Below are positions 45,010 through 58,290 of a stretch of 64,000 bases of DNA, piece by piece. The translations under genes and the position numbers were made by a program. The stretch lies in assembly GCA_029891345.1 (NCBI GenBank), contig CM057002.1:66854590-66918589 (forward strand), given 5' to 3'. Position 1 is the stretch's first letter. The number at the start of each line of letters is the position of its first letter. Below the pieces are notes generated by a model that searched no databases, was not told the DNA's origin, and saw only the letters and a program-made list of their open reading frames with translations. Source of the stretch: Dryococelus australis (taxonomy: Eukaryota; Arthropoda; Insecta; Phasmatodea; Phasmatidae).

Positions 45010-48000
45010 GTGAGTATCGTACAGTACATCTTCAATGGTCCTTCAGACCTTACGTATTCTGTATAACTAGAGCACTCGTGCATTCCTTCTCTAGAAATTT
45101 TATATACACAAAGTCGGTTTCAGTAGAACGATTTTGCTTCTTTACAGCTGAAAACTGGAAAGGAACATTTTGAAAGACTTTCACTGCGATCAAACGTACA
45201 AATATACGTCTTTAATACTGTACTGTACTGGCATACAGGACAAGCTGGAACTGTGTCACTGATATTCACTATCACAGGAACGACATGTATGTTGGTCTTT
45301 GCTTCCCCATTTACAACCGTCCTATTGGTTCTTACCGCATTTAAAGTTTATTACTGGCTGGATGTCAGCCAATGAAAAGTCGACTTGAAACTCCCCCCCT
45401 CCTCCCTTCCCCCAAAAAATATTCTTTCATATCTAATAGTTAATACAATCTGTATTGTTCACGTCTGTTTCCGTAAATTGGGGCTGAGAGATTTGGGCGG
45501 CTTTTAACATCGAGGTCTTTAGAGCCGATGAGGGCGAAGTGAGGTAAGCATAAAGCAGCGCCGGAATACAAGGACAGTTGAAAAGGGAGAACCCCAAGAA
45601 AACCCGCCGACCAGTGGCATCGTCCGGAGCTATCCCACATGTGAAAATCCGCGGGCAACCTCGCCACCTATCGAACCCGGTTTGCTTTGGTTGAAGGTGA
45701 GTAGTCTGACCACTGAACCACCGCGGCCCCTTCTGTTTACGTAAAAACAGTTTTAATTTTCATTCACGGTAGTTAATGTTCATGTGTTGTGGAGTTATTT
45801 TAATATCGTGACATGCAGTGACGAAACTATGAATCTACGTCCACGCGGATTTTGTTTTCAATGGCAGAGAAATATTTCTTTGAAGTCACACTCGGGCAAA
45901 GTGTTTTTAAGCGTTATGCTGTTCCGCTTGTAAATCAAGATCCGGAGAATGTTCCACATAAAAGTTATTTATAGCCGGCGCACACTGTTAGAAATTTCTG
46001 TAGATTTACGGAAACCTTTACGGACACGTAGTTAATTTAAAGAAAAGCACTCCATAATAACGAAGAACTAAAATGAGCTCCGTAAATATAATATATGGAA
46101 GCTCCCCGTATTCTTATGGCTTCGATTTTGAGACACGAACAAAGCCGATAATACCCGAAGCGTATAAAATCCCATCTCAACATTACTACTTGTAAAATAG
46201 TAGTAGGTGAGTGGTGAAACACTCATGGAGTGCCAGTTCGTTAATTCTTGTTCAAATTCCGCTACAGGACAAAATATTTAAAGTGTCTTTTTTTATTTCA
46301 CTTCTATACACAGTGAAATAAATTGCAACAAGAAAACGGTTTTTCTTAACCCTGATCGTGAACTTTGTTTTTAATTTCTGTTATACGCAGTGAAAGACAT
46401 TGCGAAAATAAAACTCTTTTTCTTACACATGTTTTTAAACCTGAAATCGATTTAAAAAAACTCGTAAACACACTAACGTCAATACAAACTAAGAGGTGTA
46501 CTGTGCATACATCATTTTATACGTATTAATTATCTGCAACGCTACTTCTTGTAAACGCGTGGTAGGTAAGTGGAATTTTGTGCTGGGCTGTCAAATTTCT
46601 TTTCCGAGTTTAAATCCCTCTACCGCAACAATTTTTTAAAATTATTTTATAGTAATTTTTATAGACAGCGAAACACCCACATACTGAAAGTAAAAACGTT
46701 TTTTGTTACCTCATGTTAGATTACTCTCCGAAGGAAAGAAAGGCTTATGAGATCACTTTCCTGTCTGTGTGTCTGTGTGTGTCTGGGCGTCTTTTCAATT
46801 TTCGAACGCGTCAACCGAATTTCACCTAACCCGGTACTAAGCAAGGGTACGTGACATTTATAGTTCTCGACCACGCTGGGCGCTTTCGCCGATTTTTATC
46901 TAATTTTGTACGCTAACAGCGCAACTTTTAAGCATTAAATTCTGAGGAGAATATTGTTGTTGGTCCGCCATTTTGGAAGATAGCGCATCATGAAAAATAA
47001 ATAAATTTCACGTTGTATCTCGAAAACTACTCAACCAATTTTCGCCTAATCTGACACGTAAGTAATACTGTGATAGGCCAGGTATATGCGATTAATTTAA
47101 CTTAATTAGACAATTATTTTCAAAATTGCGGTCATACAAATATTTTAGGTTTATTTTGTGTAACTACTATACCGTTTGACCAAAATCAACTAAATTTTGT
47201 ATGCTGACATTATCTATTACAAGCATTATATAAGGCAAACAACAGCCCCTTTTTATAAGCCATTTCCGAAGATAGCGCCTTATGAACAAATAAAGCTTGT
47301 TTTATGTTATATCTTGTAAACCGCTCTAACTATTTTCTTGAAATGTTGTTAGTAAGTAATACTTTGATAGGCCAAGTAAATACTTTGATAGGCCAAGTAA
47401 ATACTTTGATAGGCCAAGTAAATATATGTAAATGAAGAACTTTATTACGCACGTATTTTTTAAATGGTGGAATACAAATATTTTATGTTATTTTGGTGTT
47501 ACGACCATATCATTTGGATAATGTTAACCAAAATATGTATACTGTCAGTATGTATTACAAGCATCATAAAAACTAAACAAAATCGCTTTTGTCCGACATT
47601 TTGAAGTATAGCAGCTCATGTAAAAATAAGTTTTTAACATTATATCTTCTTTCAACCAATTTTTTGCCAAATTTGGTTCGTATAAAATACTATGATAGGC
47701 CAGGTAAATATAAGTAATTAAACTTTATTAGGCACTTATTTTCAAAATAGCAGCCACGCAAATCTTTTAAGTTTATTTTGTATAACTACCACATCGGTTG
47801 GTCAAATTAAACCAAATTTTGTACGCTGACAGTATTTATTACAAAAATACAATAAGCCAAAACACTTTGTCCACCATTTTATAAGATAGCACTATATGAA
47901 TTAATCAATTTTTGTGTAATTTCTCGGAAAACAATTGATAGATTCTTATCAAATTCAGCAATCAAGTGGTACTGCCGGAGTTGATATGTAAACATACGTT

Positions 48001-51000
48001 TCAAATAAGCCAGGCACTTATTTTAAAAATGGTGGCAATCTAGCTATTCAAGCATAGTATGCTATACTTTCGAAACCATTTAATAAATTCTAAATTAACT
48101 TCATATTCTGGGAGTTTGTACTAAAAACATAGAATGTATCTATATCTAGCCACTTTTTTTTTCTCCATTTTGTAAGATAGTAACACACGAATATAGTTTC
48201 TACGACATACCTGGGAAAACAATTTTCCAATTCCTGCCAAATATGGCAAACAAGTAGCACTGGGGTAGGTAATGTTAATTGAAATGTTTTAGGTGTTTCA
48301 GAAATTTATTTACAAAATGGCGGCCATATATATTTTAGTTTTGTATGTTATTTCGTCGAAACCATGCAATTAAATCAATGAAATTTTGGATGATGGCTGT
48401 ATATATTAAAATAATAAAGTGTGTACACACAAAATCTCTTTTGTCCGCCATTTGTTAAGATAGTATTACTTGACAACTTAAAAGTATGTGATCTCCAAAA
48501 AAAACAACCAATTTCTACCAAATCTGTCAAACAATTAGCGCAATGGCAGGCTATGTAAACAATTAGGGCAATGGCAGGCTATGTAAACAATTAGCAATAT
48601 GAAAGGCTATGTAAACTAATAAATCTTGAGAGGGCCAGACACACATATTTTCACAATGGCGGCAATATTAAAATTTTAGTTCCGAATTTTTTGTCTACGA
48701 AACTGCAAAACAAATTTCCACTTAACTTTGTATGCTGACGTTATCAGTTATATCCGCCAAAATTGTCTAGGAATAGCGCTATTTTCTCCGCCATTTTATA
48801 GGATAGACCCACATGAAATAATATAGTTTTTATACCGTATTTCGGGAAACAATCCACCGATTTCTTTCAAATTCGGCGAAGAAGTTTTACTGTGGTAGGC
48901 TATAATAGTAATTTATGTGGCTTCACCTCCCAAGTATGCAAGTCTCTTTATTTTCCGAATAGCGCGTATACTAACATTTTAGCTTAGTGTACTATTTCTA
49001 CGAAACTATGTAACAGATTGAAATTTAACTTTGCATATTTTATTTTTGAGAATAATCAAATGTGCCAATATATAAACTTCTACCATCTATTTATGAAGAT
49101 CGTCACGTGATCAATTGAGTTTTTATTCCATATATACAGGATCAATCAACCGATATGCATATTCCTCCTTTGCTGGATTTTTTACAAAGTAGTGTCAGGG
49201 GAGTAAACTGAACTTTTTATCATATTAGCGGGATAATGTAACTAATATCTACACAACTATTCACACCTACAGAAGACCATGTAAAGTTACATGATTTAAA
49301 TGGGGTCAGACAGTGATTTGAAAAATGGTGGTTATATAAATATTTTCATATATCTGGCATGTCTATTTAACAATTTACCAATTTCAATCGAACTTTTTAT
49401 GCTGACATTATTTATTAAAAATATTGTGTCCAGAACTCTTTTTAAGCAATTTTTTAAGATAGCCCCATTTAAGAGAATAAGGATTTTATGCCATACCTCG
49501 GAGACAAATCAACAGATTAGCGGCTCAGGCACTTATTCTCAAAATGGTGGCCGAGAAAATATTTCAGGTTAGTGAACCCTATCAATCAAAACATTTCACT
49601 TATTATATCCGAAGTTGATGCTCCGAATCCTACCTCCGTGATGCAGTTTATTGCAAGCTAGCTTAATTCTACGAGTTTTTCTGCATTCGAATCCCGAGTA
49701 AGTCACTCGTATATTTCTAATGTCTTTGTGTTGTTTTACAAGTTTCTGATTCTGAGACATCAACGCCTACCTGCATGCCATCCAAGCTTTCAGGAACTTC
49801 ACAAAAATTTATTTGCACACATGTAGAGGAAAGTAGGCTCACTGACTATCAGGTACTTCTTGTTATAAACAGCAGATTAAAAAGATATATATATATATAT
49901 ATATTTGCAAGTTTATGGACGCGTCACGTGAAGGGATGGAGATTTCCGTGAAAAATAAGGGGTGGACGTTACTGGAAAAAATCAAGAGTCCGTAATTTCA
50001 CGCAGATGTCTGGACAATTTGTAACCGATACTTTCCGTAATTTTACGGATAATTTTTTCTAGTAGTGCAGTGTTCAGTAAGATGTCAGGGAGCTCGTCAA
50101 TGAATTCGGGATCGAACGAGTTAATAAATAACTCCACAGTTATGGCGAGTAATTTGCTTACAAGTTGAAATAAAGCCGTGCGCATTAACTGCCCGTTCTT
50201 ATTTTCCTATTATACTGATTTCCCAAAGTCTTTGAACGTTTCAATTAGCCCATTTAGCTTTAATTAACCACTAATTATATAATCTCACGTATACTCGTTC
50301 ACATCTGACACGTTGCAGAACACGTGGAGTCATGGTCGGTGTTGTACAAGGACAGAATCAGACCCCAATACAGACTGAAACTTTACTTTTTCAATGCTAT
50401 TGGCTGCTTCTGAAATACCATATGTTCTATAGTTGCTACCTGTTTTCCGCGAATATATCTATGCACGGAGTAGATTTCAACTTCCTAAGTGCATGTTAGC
50501 ACGTTTCCTTTGACAATTGGTCACGTGTGTGTGGGAGAAGACATTTTCTACTCGACTGGACCAATATAAAAAAATTACCCTGGCATTGGAAGCCCGTGAT
50601 TGGCTGGCAGATACATAAGACACGTGCGATACTGCGTCTGAACGAACGTGTTTTGAGTACAATAAGTCGTGGAATAATTGAGCGAAGAACACGTGGGCCA
50701 AGCCATATGGTTCTACTGAGACACTTCCCATAAGTTCCAAAGTATCACTTGTTAAGACATTCGTAAGTACTTGTCACACAAAAAATTTCATATTTAGCAA
50801 CACCAGAAAAGAAAATATAATGTGTCCATTAAGAGTTAGTGTGACAATCTTTCTTAAGCACACTTCCTAGTGAAATTATTTGTGTCAAATCAGTGCTGGC
50901 GTGTATTCGTTTATTGATCGTTAATAATTGTTGAATACACTGTTTTTCTCAATAAGGAAACAATTATTTACTTAGAGTTGCCACATTTTACTTATGTCCT

Positions 51001-54000
51001 GTTGAAGTGAAGTTCGTGAACTAGACAAATTCGTGTGGCAGCAGCCGAGACTTCTCCAACACTACGACCACGGCTGTCTGTTCGTGGACTACTGCCGTGG
51101 TCAGGTGATATGTTTTGTTCTACATGGTTGCTTGTGTTGCAGGCGCAGTATTTAAATATATTTATCATTCGCTGAGGAGTTATAGGGCGTGCCGATACAA
51201 TGATATTCCAATCACTAGCGACATCCGATTTTCGCGGAAATAGTTCCATGTGCCGTTGTATTTGAACACTCTCGCAGATGTGTGGTTTTCAACTGCTCTG
51301 CTACTTAGGCGTCCGTCCACGAGCCATCTTCGTTCAGAAGCGAAGTAATCTAGTTCTGAATAATTCATACAAATGCCAAAGCGTCTTCGCACAAGGACAT
51401 GAAGCCAGCAACAAATAACAAATCTAGGTGTTTACTTACGATACACGGCACTCTATGAATTTTTTATAGGGACTGTAAAATTTTGCGAATTAATTTTAGG
51501 ATAAGCTAGATGTCAATCACTTGTGTATTTCAGCCATGTTTAAAATTGGATAACAGTTTATTAGACACGCCCAGACGAACTCTGAGTTAATAACAGACCT
51601 GCAATTAAACAAGCACCCAATTCCATGTCACCTGGTCTGAGGTAGAACTGGCTACACACTGGAGCAGCAGCCAGTGAACAGAAAGCTAAGGCTGGAAAAC
51701 ATTTACATAGGGCTGTGCAGTCTAGCCTACTAGTTGCTTAAAACATGAAATACAAGGAAATACTAAGCATATTTTGTTGAGACAACTAATGTGGCGCGTA
51801 AGCTCAGGTCTTATTTCTGTTAAACAAACAAAACACATTTCCTTAAATTTTGAATTTGGTTTAGTTACTGAGAGAATACGTATTTTGTTTGGGTAAAAAT
51901 AATTACGTACATCTTTCTTTGCTTTAAAAAAATCTCTTTTTTAACGCGTGGAAATGTATTGCAGTTAGGTTTGGAAGTTTCCGTATTTTAAAAAATGCAT
52001 TTTGATCCATTCAGACCCAAGTGCACACATAACGCTTATTTTCGACCTGTTCTCTAGAGTGCGGGAATCAATGCACAATGATCTTCCCAGTGGTAACTGA
52101 TCTGTAAACCTTAACACTGTTCTCCATCAGATACTGTTCGTAGTTTTATAGGCGAACACAAAGCGTATAGCTTATTGATTGCGATAGCGAATCAAGTGTT
52201 GTGTCAGCTTGAAGTAAAATACGCATAATTAAAGTTATTATTTTCAAAGCCGAAAATTATAAAATTAAATATGGTTTGAAAGTATTAATAACAGTGTGGA
52301 GAAATTCGCGCACCAGGTAAGAGGGTGTCTCAGTTCTTCAAGGTTTATACTATTTTAATGAATATGTCGTTTATCACAAGCGTTTTGTACTTCTGTTAAT
52401 ATAAAAGTAACAGTTTTGGTTCTATTGAAATTTCACTTATACCTTTTTTTTCTATAAACGATAATATTTAATGTATGATCTATTAATATGAATAAAACAG
52501 AAAGAAAATATGTTTGTTGGTGATGCCTGGTATTAAATAGTTCTCATGTAAAATATTAATACACTGAGTGCGCACGAATGCGGTGCGTTGTCGCTTTGGT
52601 GTAAGTATATACTTGGTCAAGCTTTGTTTGCACGGAGCGGAGGAATATCTCGGAAGTAGAACTTTAGCAGAGCTTCAGAAAATTTGAAAGTAAAGCCTGT
52701 TCACGATGAAGTGAGCACTTTTGAAATCAACCCTAGAAAAAAGCCACTGGCCCTACCTGCATATATATTAAGGTGCGCACTGAGTGATATGCACCAAGTA
52801 AATTTGTTAACGAAGGATGGAAAGTTAACGTCGAATAAAAAGTGTTAGGTAACAATTTGTAATAACTTAAATTATTTATTTTCCTTTCTGCTTTTTTAAC
52901 GAATAGATGTGCAAAAATTGGCGGATTTTAAAAATATTTACTTTCCTAATAATTTTACAGTTTCACTTGACCGACGCATGAATAAAGTTCTGAGACTTGT
53001 AGCGATGTTAATTTTACATAAGGCGGAAGAAGACACAGCGTGCATACAAGTAGATCTCAGGCATGGTTTTCGAAAGTGCTCGTTTTACCGTGAACAGCCT
53101 ATAACAATGAATGTGCTGTATACTACATCGCATGTACGCCGACAGAAGTACGACTTCAAACACGCACTTTACACCGGAGAATTTGTCACGTACGGTCCTT
53201 GCCTCAACTTATTTATAGTTTTTTTTTTTTTTTTGTTAACTGGCGGTCACTGTAATTGGCAAAAATTTTATTTAATACAGGTCAGAAAAATTAACGTAAC
53301 ATGATCATGTTTATGTTGGTTGATAGCAATGCCATATCGCTGCCTTATTGGACACGTGGTCGCAAGTGGCTGTTGAAGGACACACAACAGTCGTAGGAAC
53401 GTGTGACTCTTGCATTATTACATGCCAACAAGATAGACTCCACAGTGTTGTATATACTGATGCCTGAGTCACTCGTTCATTGGCTACTGTAGCGGTGCCA
53501 AGCCGCTTCATTTCAGACCGCATGGCATGTGATTCGTTCACACTGACATGAAGTGTTTATTCATTGGTGCTGAGATACCATGGGCGTGTCAAATTAAACA
53601 TGACAGTGCAAATATAGTGAGCACATACGGGTACTTAAATTACTACCTGCCACTAAATATTAATGCGTTACCTGCAGATCTCTAACAATGGCAACATAAT
53701 TATGAGAAACGATAGAGGTTTTTGTCGACAATCCCAGGCTGAAATATTTTTCATGCTGTATTTTGTAACATGGCATCAAATGGCGTTTCGTTACAATTTA
53801 TGAAAATATATTTTTTTCGAGCCACCTCAGTTGAGGTGCCAACGAAATAAATGGTTATGAACGTTCGAAAGTCGGCGGACAAACTTGCGTTAGTTCTAGT
53901 CTCGCTCACACATGCACAGCGCTGGAAAATTATTTCCTGTCACGCAGTTTCAATAAACATTTAAATGAAGGCATTTCGTTAGTTACAAGTAACTTTTGTT

Positions 54001-56228
54001 TCCATGACCAGAAAAGTATGATAATTTTGGAGAAGATAACTTTTCATTTTGCTGCAGCAAAGGACAGAACAATGTCGCGAGTCCAGCCACCTCATCACTT
54101 GAGTCTCATATGAGTCAATATCCTGCGGCCCAAGTGAGTAGACAGTTTGACCCCAGTATGCAGCATTTCTTCCTTATTACATCACAGGTTTCTTACTGAT
54201 TCAAAGTTCTGCATTGCGGGGTTTAATTAACTGTTATATATTTGCACAATTAGCTCAAATGTGAATGTTTTTCGAAGTCTACATTGTCTTCATGCGAATT
54301 CTTGAAATATTTCAATCCTTAGTTATATCAGATGCACTAATTACTTTTAAAAATGAGATTTAAAAAGTTAATTTACTCAGACAAAGTTCACAAAATGTGG
54401 TTCTTGATAATTACCTTATAAAGTTGGGACTTATAACGTGTAAGATTGTAATATTTATGTTATTTCAAGATGAATGCATGTGCATAAAAACTCAACAGTT
54501 CACAAAGTAAAAAAAAAAAAAAAAAAAAAAACTTGCAGGGAATAATAAAGCTTATTTTCTTTAAATATAAATGTCCCCAGGGGTTTGTTTGGCCATCTAC
54601 GAGAGCAGCTTAAACACATCTGCTGTCGGCGGTCCTAACAAGAATGGTAGTTACGACTTCGGTATATTCCAGGTAAGCTCCTTGACATATAGCACTTTTG
54701 TTCCAAGCCCAACAAATAAGTGGCATTATGCAAATTGACTAACTGTATGGTGAGTGTCTTACACTTCTAATAACACTCACGTTACACATTATCAGTTTCC
54801 AGTACACGTACTTACATTTTTTTTTTACCCAGGTAGCGAAAGTGGTAAGGCTAAGGCTCTAAGTTTTTGATCATGTCTATCTTCCAGGAGTAGTTACTAT
54901 GTAGGGCCTGAGAAATTCTCTTAACAAGCTATATTTCAAACACTTATATTTTATGTTAATTTTCCAGTTTGTTATCGGCTTGTTCAAGACATCCTGGAAA
55001 ACTCTAAGCTAATAATGAAGATATAACAGAATGTATGCGTAATCAAAGTGTCTCATTGTGTTGGCAACCAGCCAGTGGGCACTTTACGTATTTGTTAGTG
55101 AACAAACTGTCAATGAATCTAGCCGGCAAGTCGTTGAGCTCACGACATTTTACTACCAGTGTTCACAGGCCGTGAGATGTGAGACAGACTGTAGTGATGT
55201 AGTGACACACTAGAACAATGAGAGCAGACATCCGTGTGTGTTCTGATCTGGGCTCGTCATTTTCCTCTCTTTCCTCTTCTATCTTAAAATGCGAACTCAT
55301 CGGTTATCTGCTTACGAAATTAAAAATATTACACAAAATATAATAAATATATATACACACACACACACACAGAGTTGCGTGCTGCAGCTGGCGCCGACTC
55401 AGCTGCCCCGCGGTGTAATCGGAGACCCACCTCGCCCTCCCCTATTCCTGGAACGATGCGCTCACGGCCTGTTGCACTCCCTTCTGGGAATCCCGTGAAT
55501 GCTGACAGCGGAGAGACTTGCTGGCGTCACAGACCTCCTCTTGCCCTCTAGAGTTTCCGATACGTTTAGCGACGACGCAAGTATGTTCTGGTGAGACTGG
55601 CTGGCCCCTCAGCCCTCCGCGACGTACCACGCGAGTTGGGGAAGATTCTAGGTGGCGGCCTAACAGACTATATATACTGCCGCAACCCAGCGGCCGGCAG
55701 TCTTTGACGGAGGCCACCTAGCCGATTGTGCGCCAGCGAAGTGAAGTGTGGGTGACGACTGGAGATTGCGGGACGACGGCGAGTGAGGTTTTCGTGGCTT
55801 GAATGGACGAGAGGGTGTGAAACCGACGAGCGAAGCCTACTGTGCGTGAGGGCGCTTGGAGGACTCTAGAACATTGCGACTGGCGGGACATGGACTGAAC
55901 TGAGGTGGGACAGAATGGAAGTGTAATACTGATTTTATTGTAAATATACGAACTGTCAAATATGGACGCATAAATTATAAAATAATTGAATAGGTTGATA
56001 CACTGTATATTGGGACTGATCTTTAATTATTTAATTTCATTGATTTCTCGGCCGTAATTATAAATTTTATTAATTGGTGTCAATCGTGAACAGTAAGTGA
56101 TTTCAATTTATTGTGAGAACTGGAGTTCAGAGAATGTTGCTGTAAGTATTGTAAATAAAATAAGGAAATTGTAATTAATTCTTTTATTTGATTAAGACCT
56201 CCAACCCTTAACGAGCTTGGTATAGCCC

Positions 56229-56268
<40 letters not shown>

Positions 56269-58181
56269 CAGTTTGTAGCTGTCTTCCTGTACATGTCATG
56301 TGTATGTGGCAAAATCTGCAGTTCTACACTAAGAAAGAGATTACAAAGATAACGAGTGGGAAACCAGTAGCTCCCTATAAATAGGGATTGTAAAATGTCG
56401 CGAATTCATTTTAGGACAAGCTAGATGTCAATCACGCCCAAGTGAACTCTATGCAATAGAAGATTTGTAAGAATACAAGCACTGCGTCCAGTGTCACCTG
56501 GTCGAAGTGGAACCTGACTACACGCTACCACAGCAGTCAACTAACAGAAATCTGAGGCTTCAAGATACACTTGACAGCGGTGTCCAGCCTACAGATAGTT
56601 TAAAATGCGACATTTTCCTGTCCATACCTAAACTAAATCAATAAAATAACTTTTAATTAACTCCATTCTAGACATTGCCAAAAGCCCTGGCATATGGAGA
56701 ATTGCCGTGTTATATACAATATACTATAGTATTATATGACTCATGCAACAAGCTGTTAAAAGCTAACTTCAGTCTTTCAACAATGTCTTGTATTACTAAT
56801 TACTGCACCAGAAACACTCAACTGATATGTACGCATGAAAAACTTACTATGCGATACAATAATTTCGGGCACATATACAACTAACATACATAAACTGCAC
56901 GGTGTTCAACAATATAGATAACACATTACCAGTAAATAAAAAACAAAAAGTCTCTGCATATATTTAAAACCATGAGTGAAATAAAATTGTATACAGCATA
57001 CTTATTTACTTTAATATAGACTGTCGCCCTTTCTTTATTTTATGAGAAGCCGTATTCTGTCTTGAGTAGCCCAGTCGTAATAAGGTTAGGCCGACGATGA
57101 ACGTCTGATATTCGCTACTTAAGACGCATAACAGTTCCCATTATTCAAACTCAAAAGTAAATGTGGTCTACTTTTTTTTTTTTTTAGTACAGCTGAATAC
57201 GGAAGCTCTACACGAAAACCAGGTACCGTTAATTACCGGACACTCGTAGAGGACCCTGGTTCAATAACAAGCATGCGAAGAAACAATACCAGCGAAACAC
57301 AGCAATGTCTATAAACCACACAATCTCCCTTTCCTAGCGTGTGTGTTTTTATAAGATTGGACATTACGTATACGTACGTACACATAGGCTGCTACAGTGG
57401 CTTAGTTCATGTCTACGTACATACAACTATGAAGTTGTGATACTGGACAAGAAACGTGCATACCGGATGTATTTATTTCAATTATAGGCTGTTCACGGTA
57501 AAGTGAGCACTTGTTAAGGCCCTCACAACAGGCTTTATACAATAATAAATATCCCTTATTGCAGGCTCAGGCATTCAATTTTGAGGGCGGTGAAACGTAT
57601 ACGCTCTATTTATTGGTCACATTACAATGTTTATATTAAAAAGCAGCAGGAAGATGGAGATTGGTTGAAAGGAAACATTTAGAAGGGCCTTAAAAAGTGC
57701 CCACTTTACCGTGAACAGCCTATAGTACGGTAAACTTCGGCAATATGTTAATCACGAGAAAAGAAGCTGACAACATATGTACGACCTATGATCTAAAGTG
57801 AATCTTAAGAGCGGCACACATCTTTGAAGTTGGACCAAAAACATTCGTGTATTTACAAATACTGGAGATGGAACACCAAGTGTGTGGACAAAATTGTGAC
57901 ATGTGGGTTAGTATCGCATCTTTTAAATACCAAGTATGCTACAGCGCCGCGGAGATCAAGTTGAAATAAGAGCAGTATCCGTGATAACTTCCACGACATA
58001 GTTTCACGACAGCGAAGGACAGGTGTTTATATATAGAGGCTTTTGTTCTGTTACATATTTTCCACACACGCAATATTCCGTTTTAAAAGTTTCTCAAATA
58101 TTTGTAAAAAAAAAAAACTGGTGTTCCAAATCCAATCTCTTTCACTTTAGGCCATACGATCTGTGTGTGTATATATATATA

Positions 58182-58218
<37 letters not shown>

Positions 58219-58235
58219 TTCACACTCTTTTCGTG

Positions 58236-58290
<55 letters not shown>

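Larger units (their letters stand above)
46740..49590. repeat. Degenerate tandem array of about 290-bp units (about nine copies)
   Basis: A recurring order of phrases marks each unit: (a) TCCGCCATTTTG-AAGATAGC; (b) a CTCGAAAACTACTCAACC-type segment and ATTTTCGCC/TTTTTGCC; (c) GTGATAGGCCAGGTAAATAT; (d) TTATTTTCAAAATGGCGGCC and CAAATATTTTA; (e) TTTTGTATGCTGACATTAT and TTACAAGCAT. Anchor (a) occurs near 46965, 47262, 47598, 47873, 48157, 48446, 48797, 49090 and 49450. Copies are strongly diverged, so the array is old. No reading frame is conserved. It fills about 2.85 kb of lysozyme 3 intron 1. Confidence 0.8.

Noticed and set aside
44880-45173. Lysozyme 3 exon 1 read as a 97-residue protein
   Set aside because: Same reason: read-through of the splice donor at 45010.
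58023-58289. 88-residue frame with Cys-Val and Tyr-Ile runs
   Set aside because: Encoded by (GT)n and (TA)n microsatellites.
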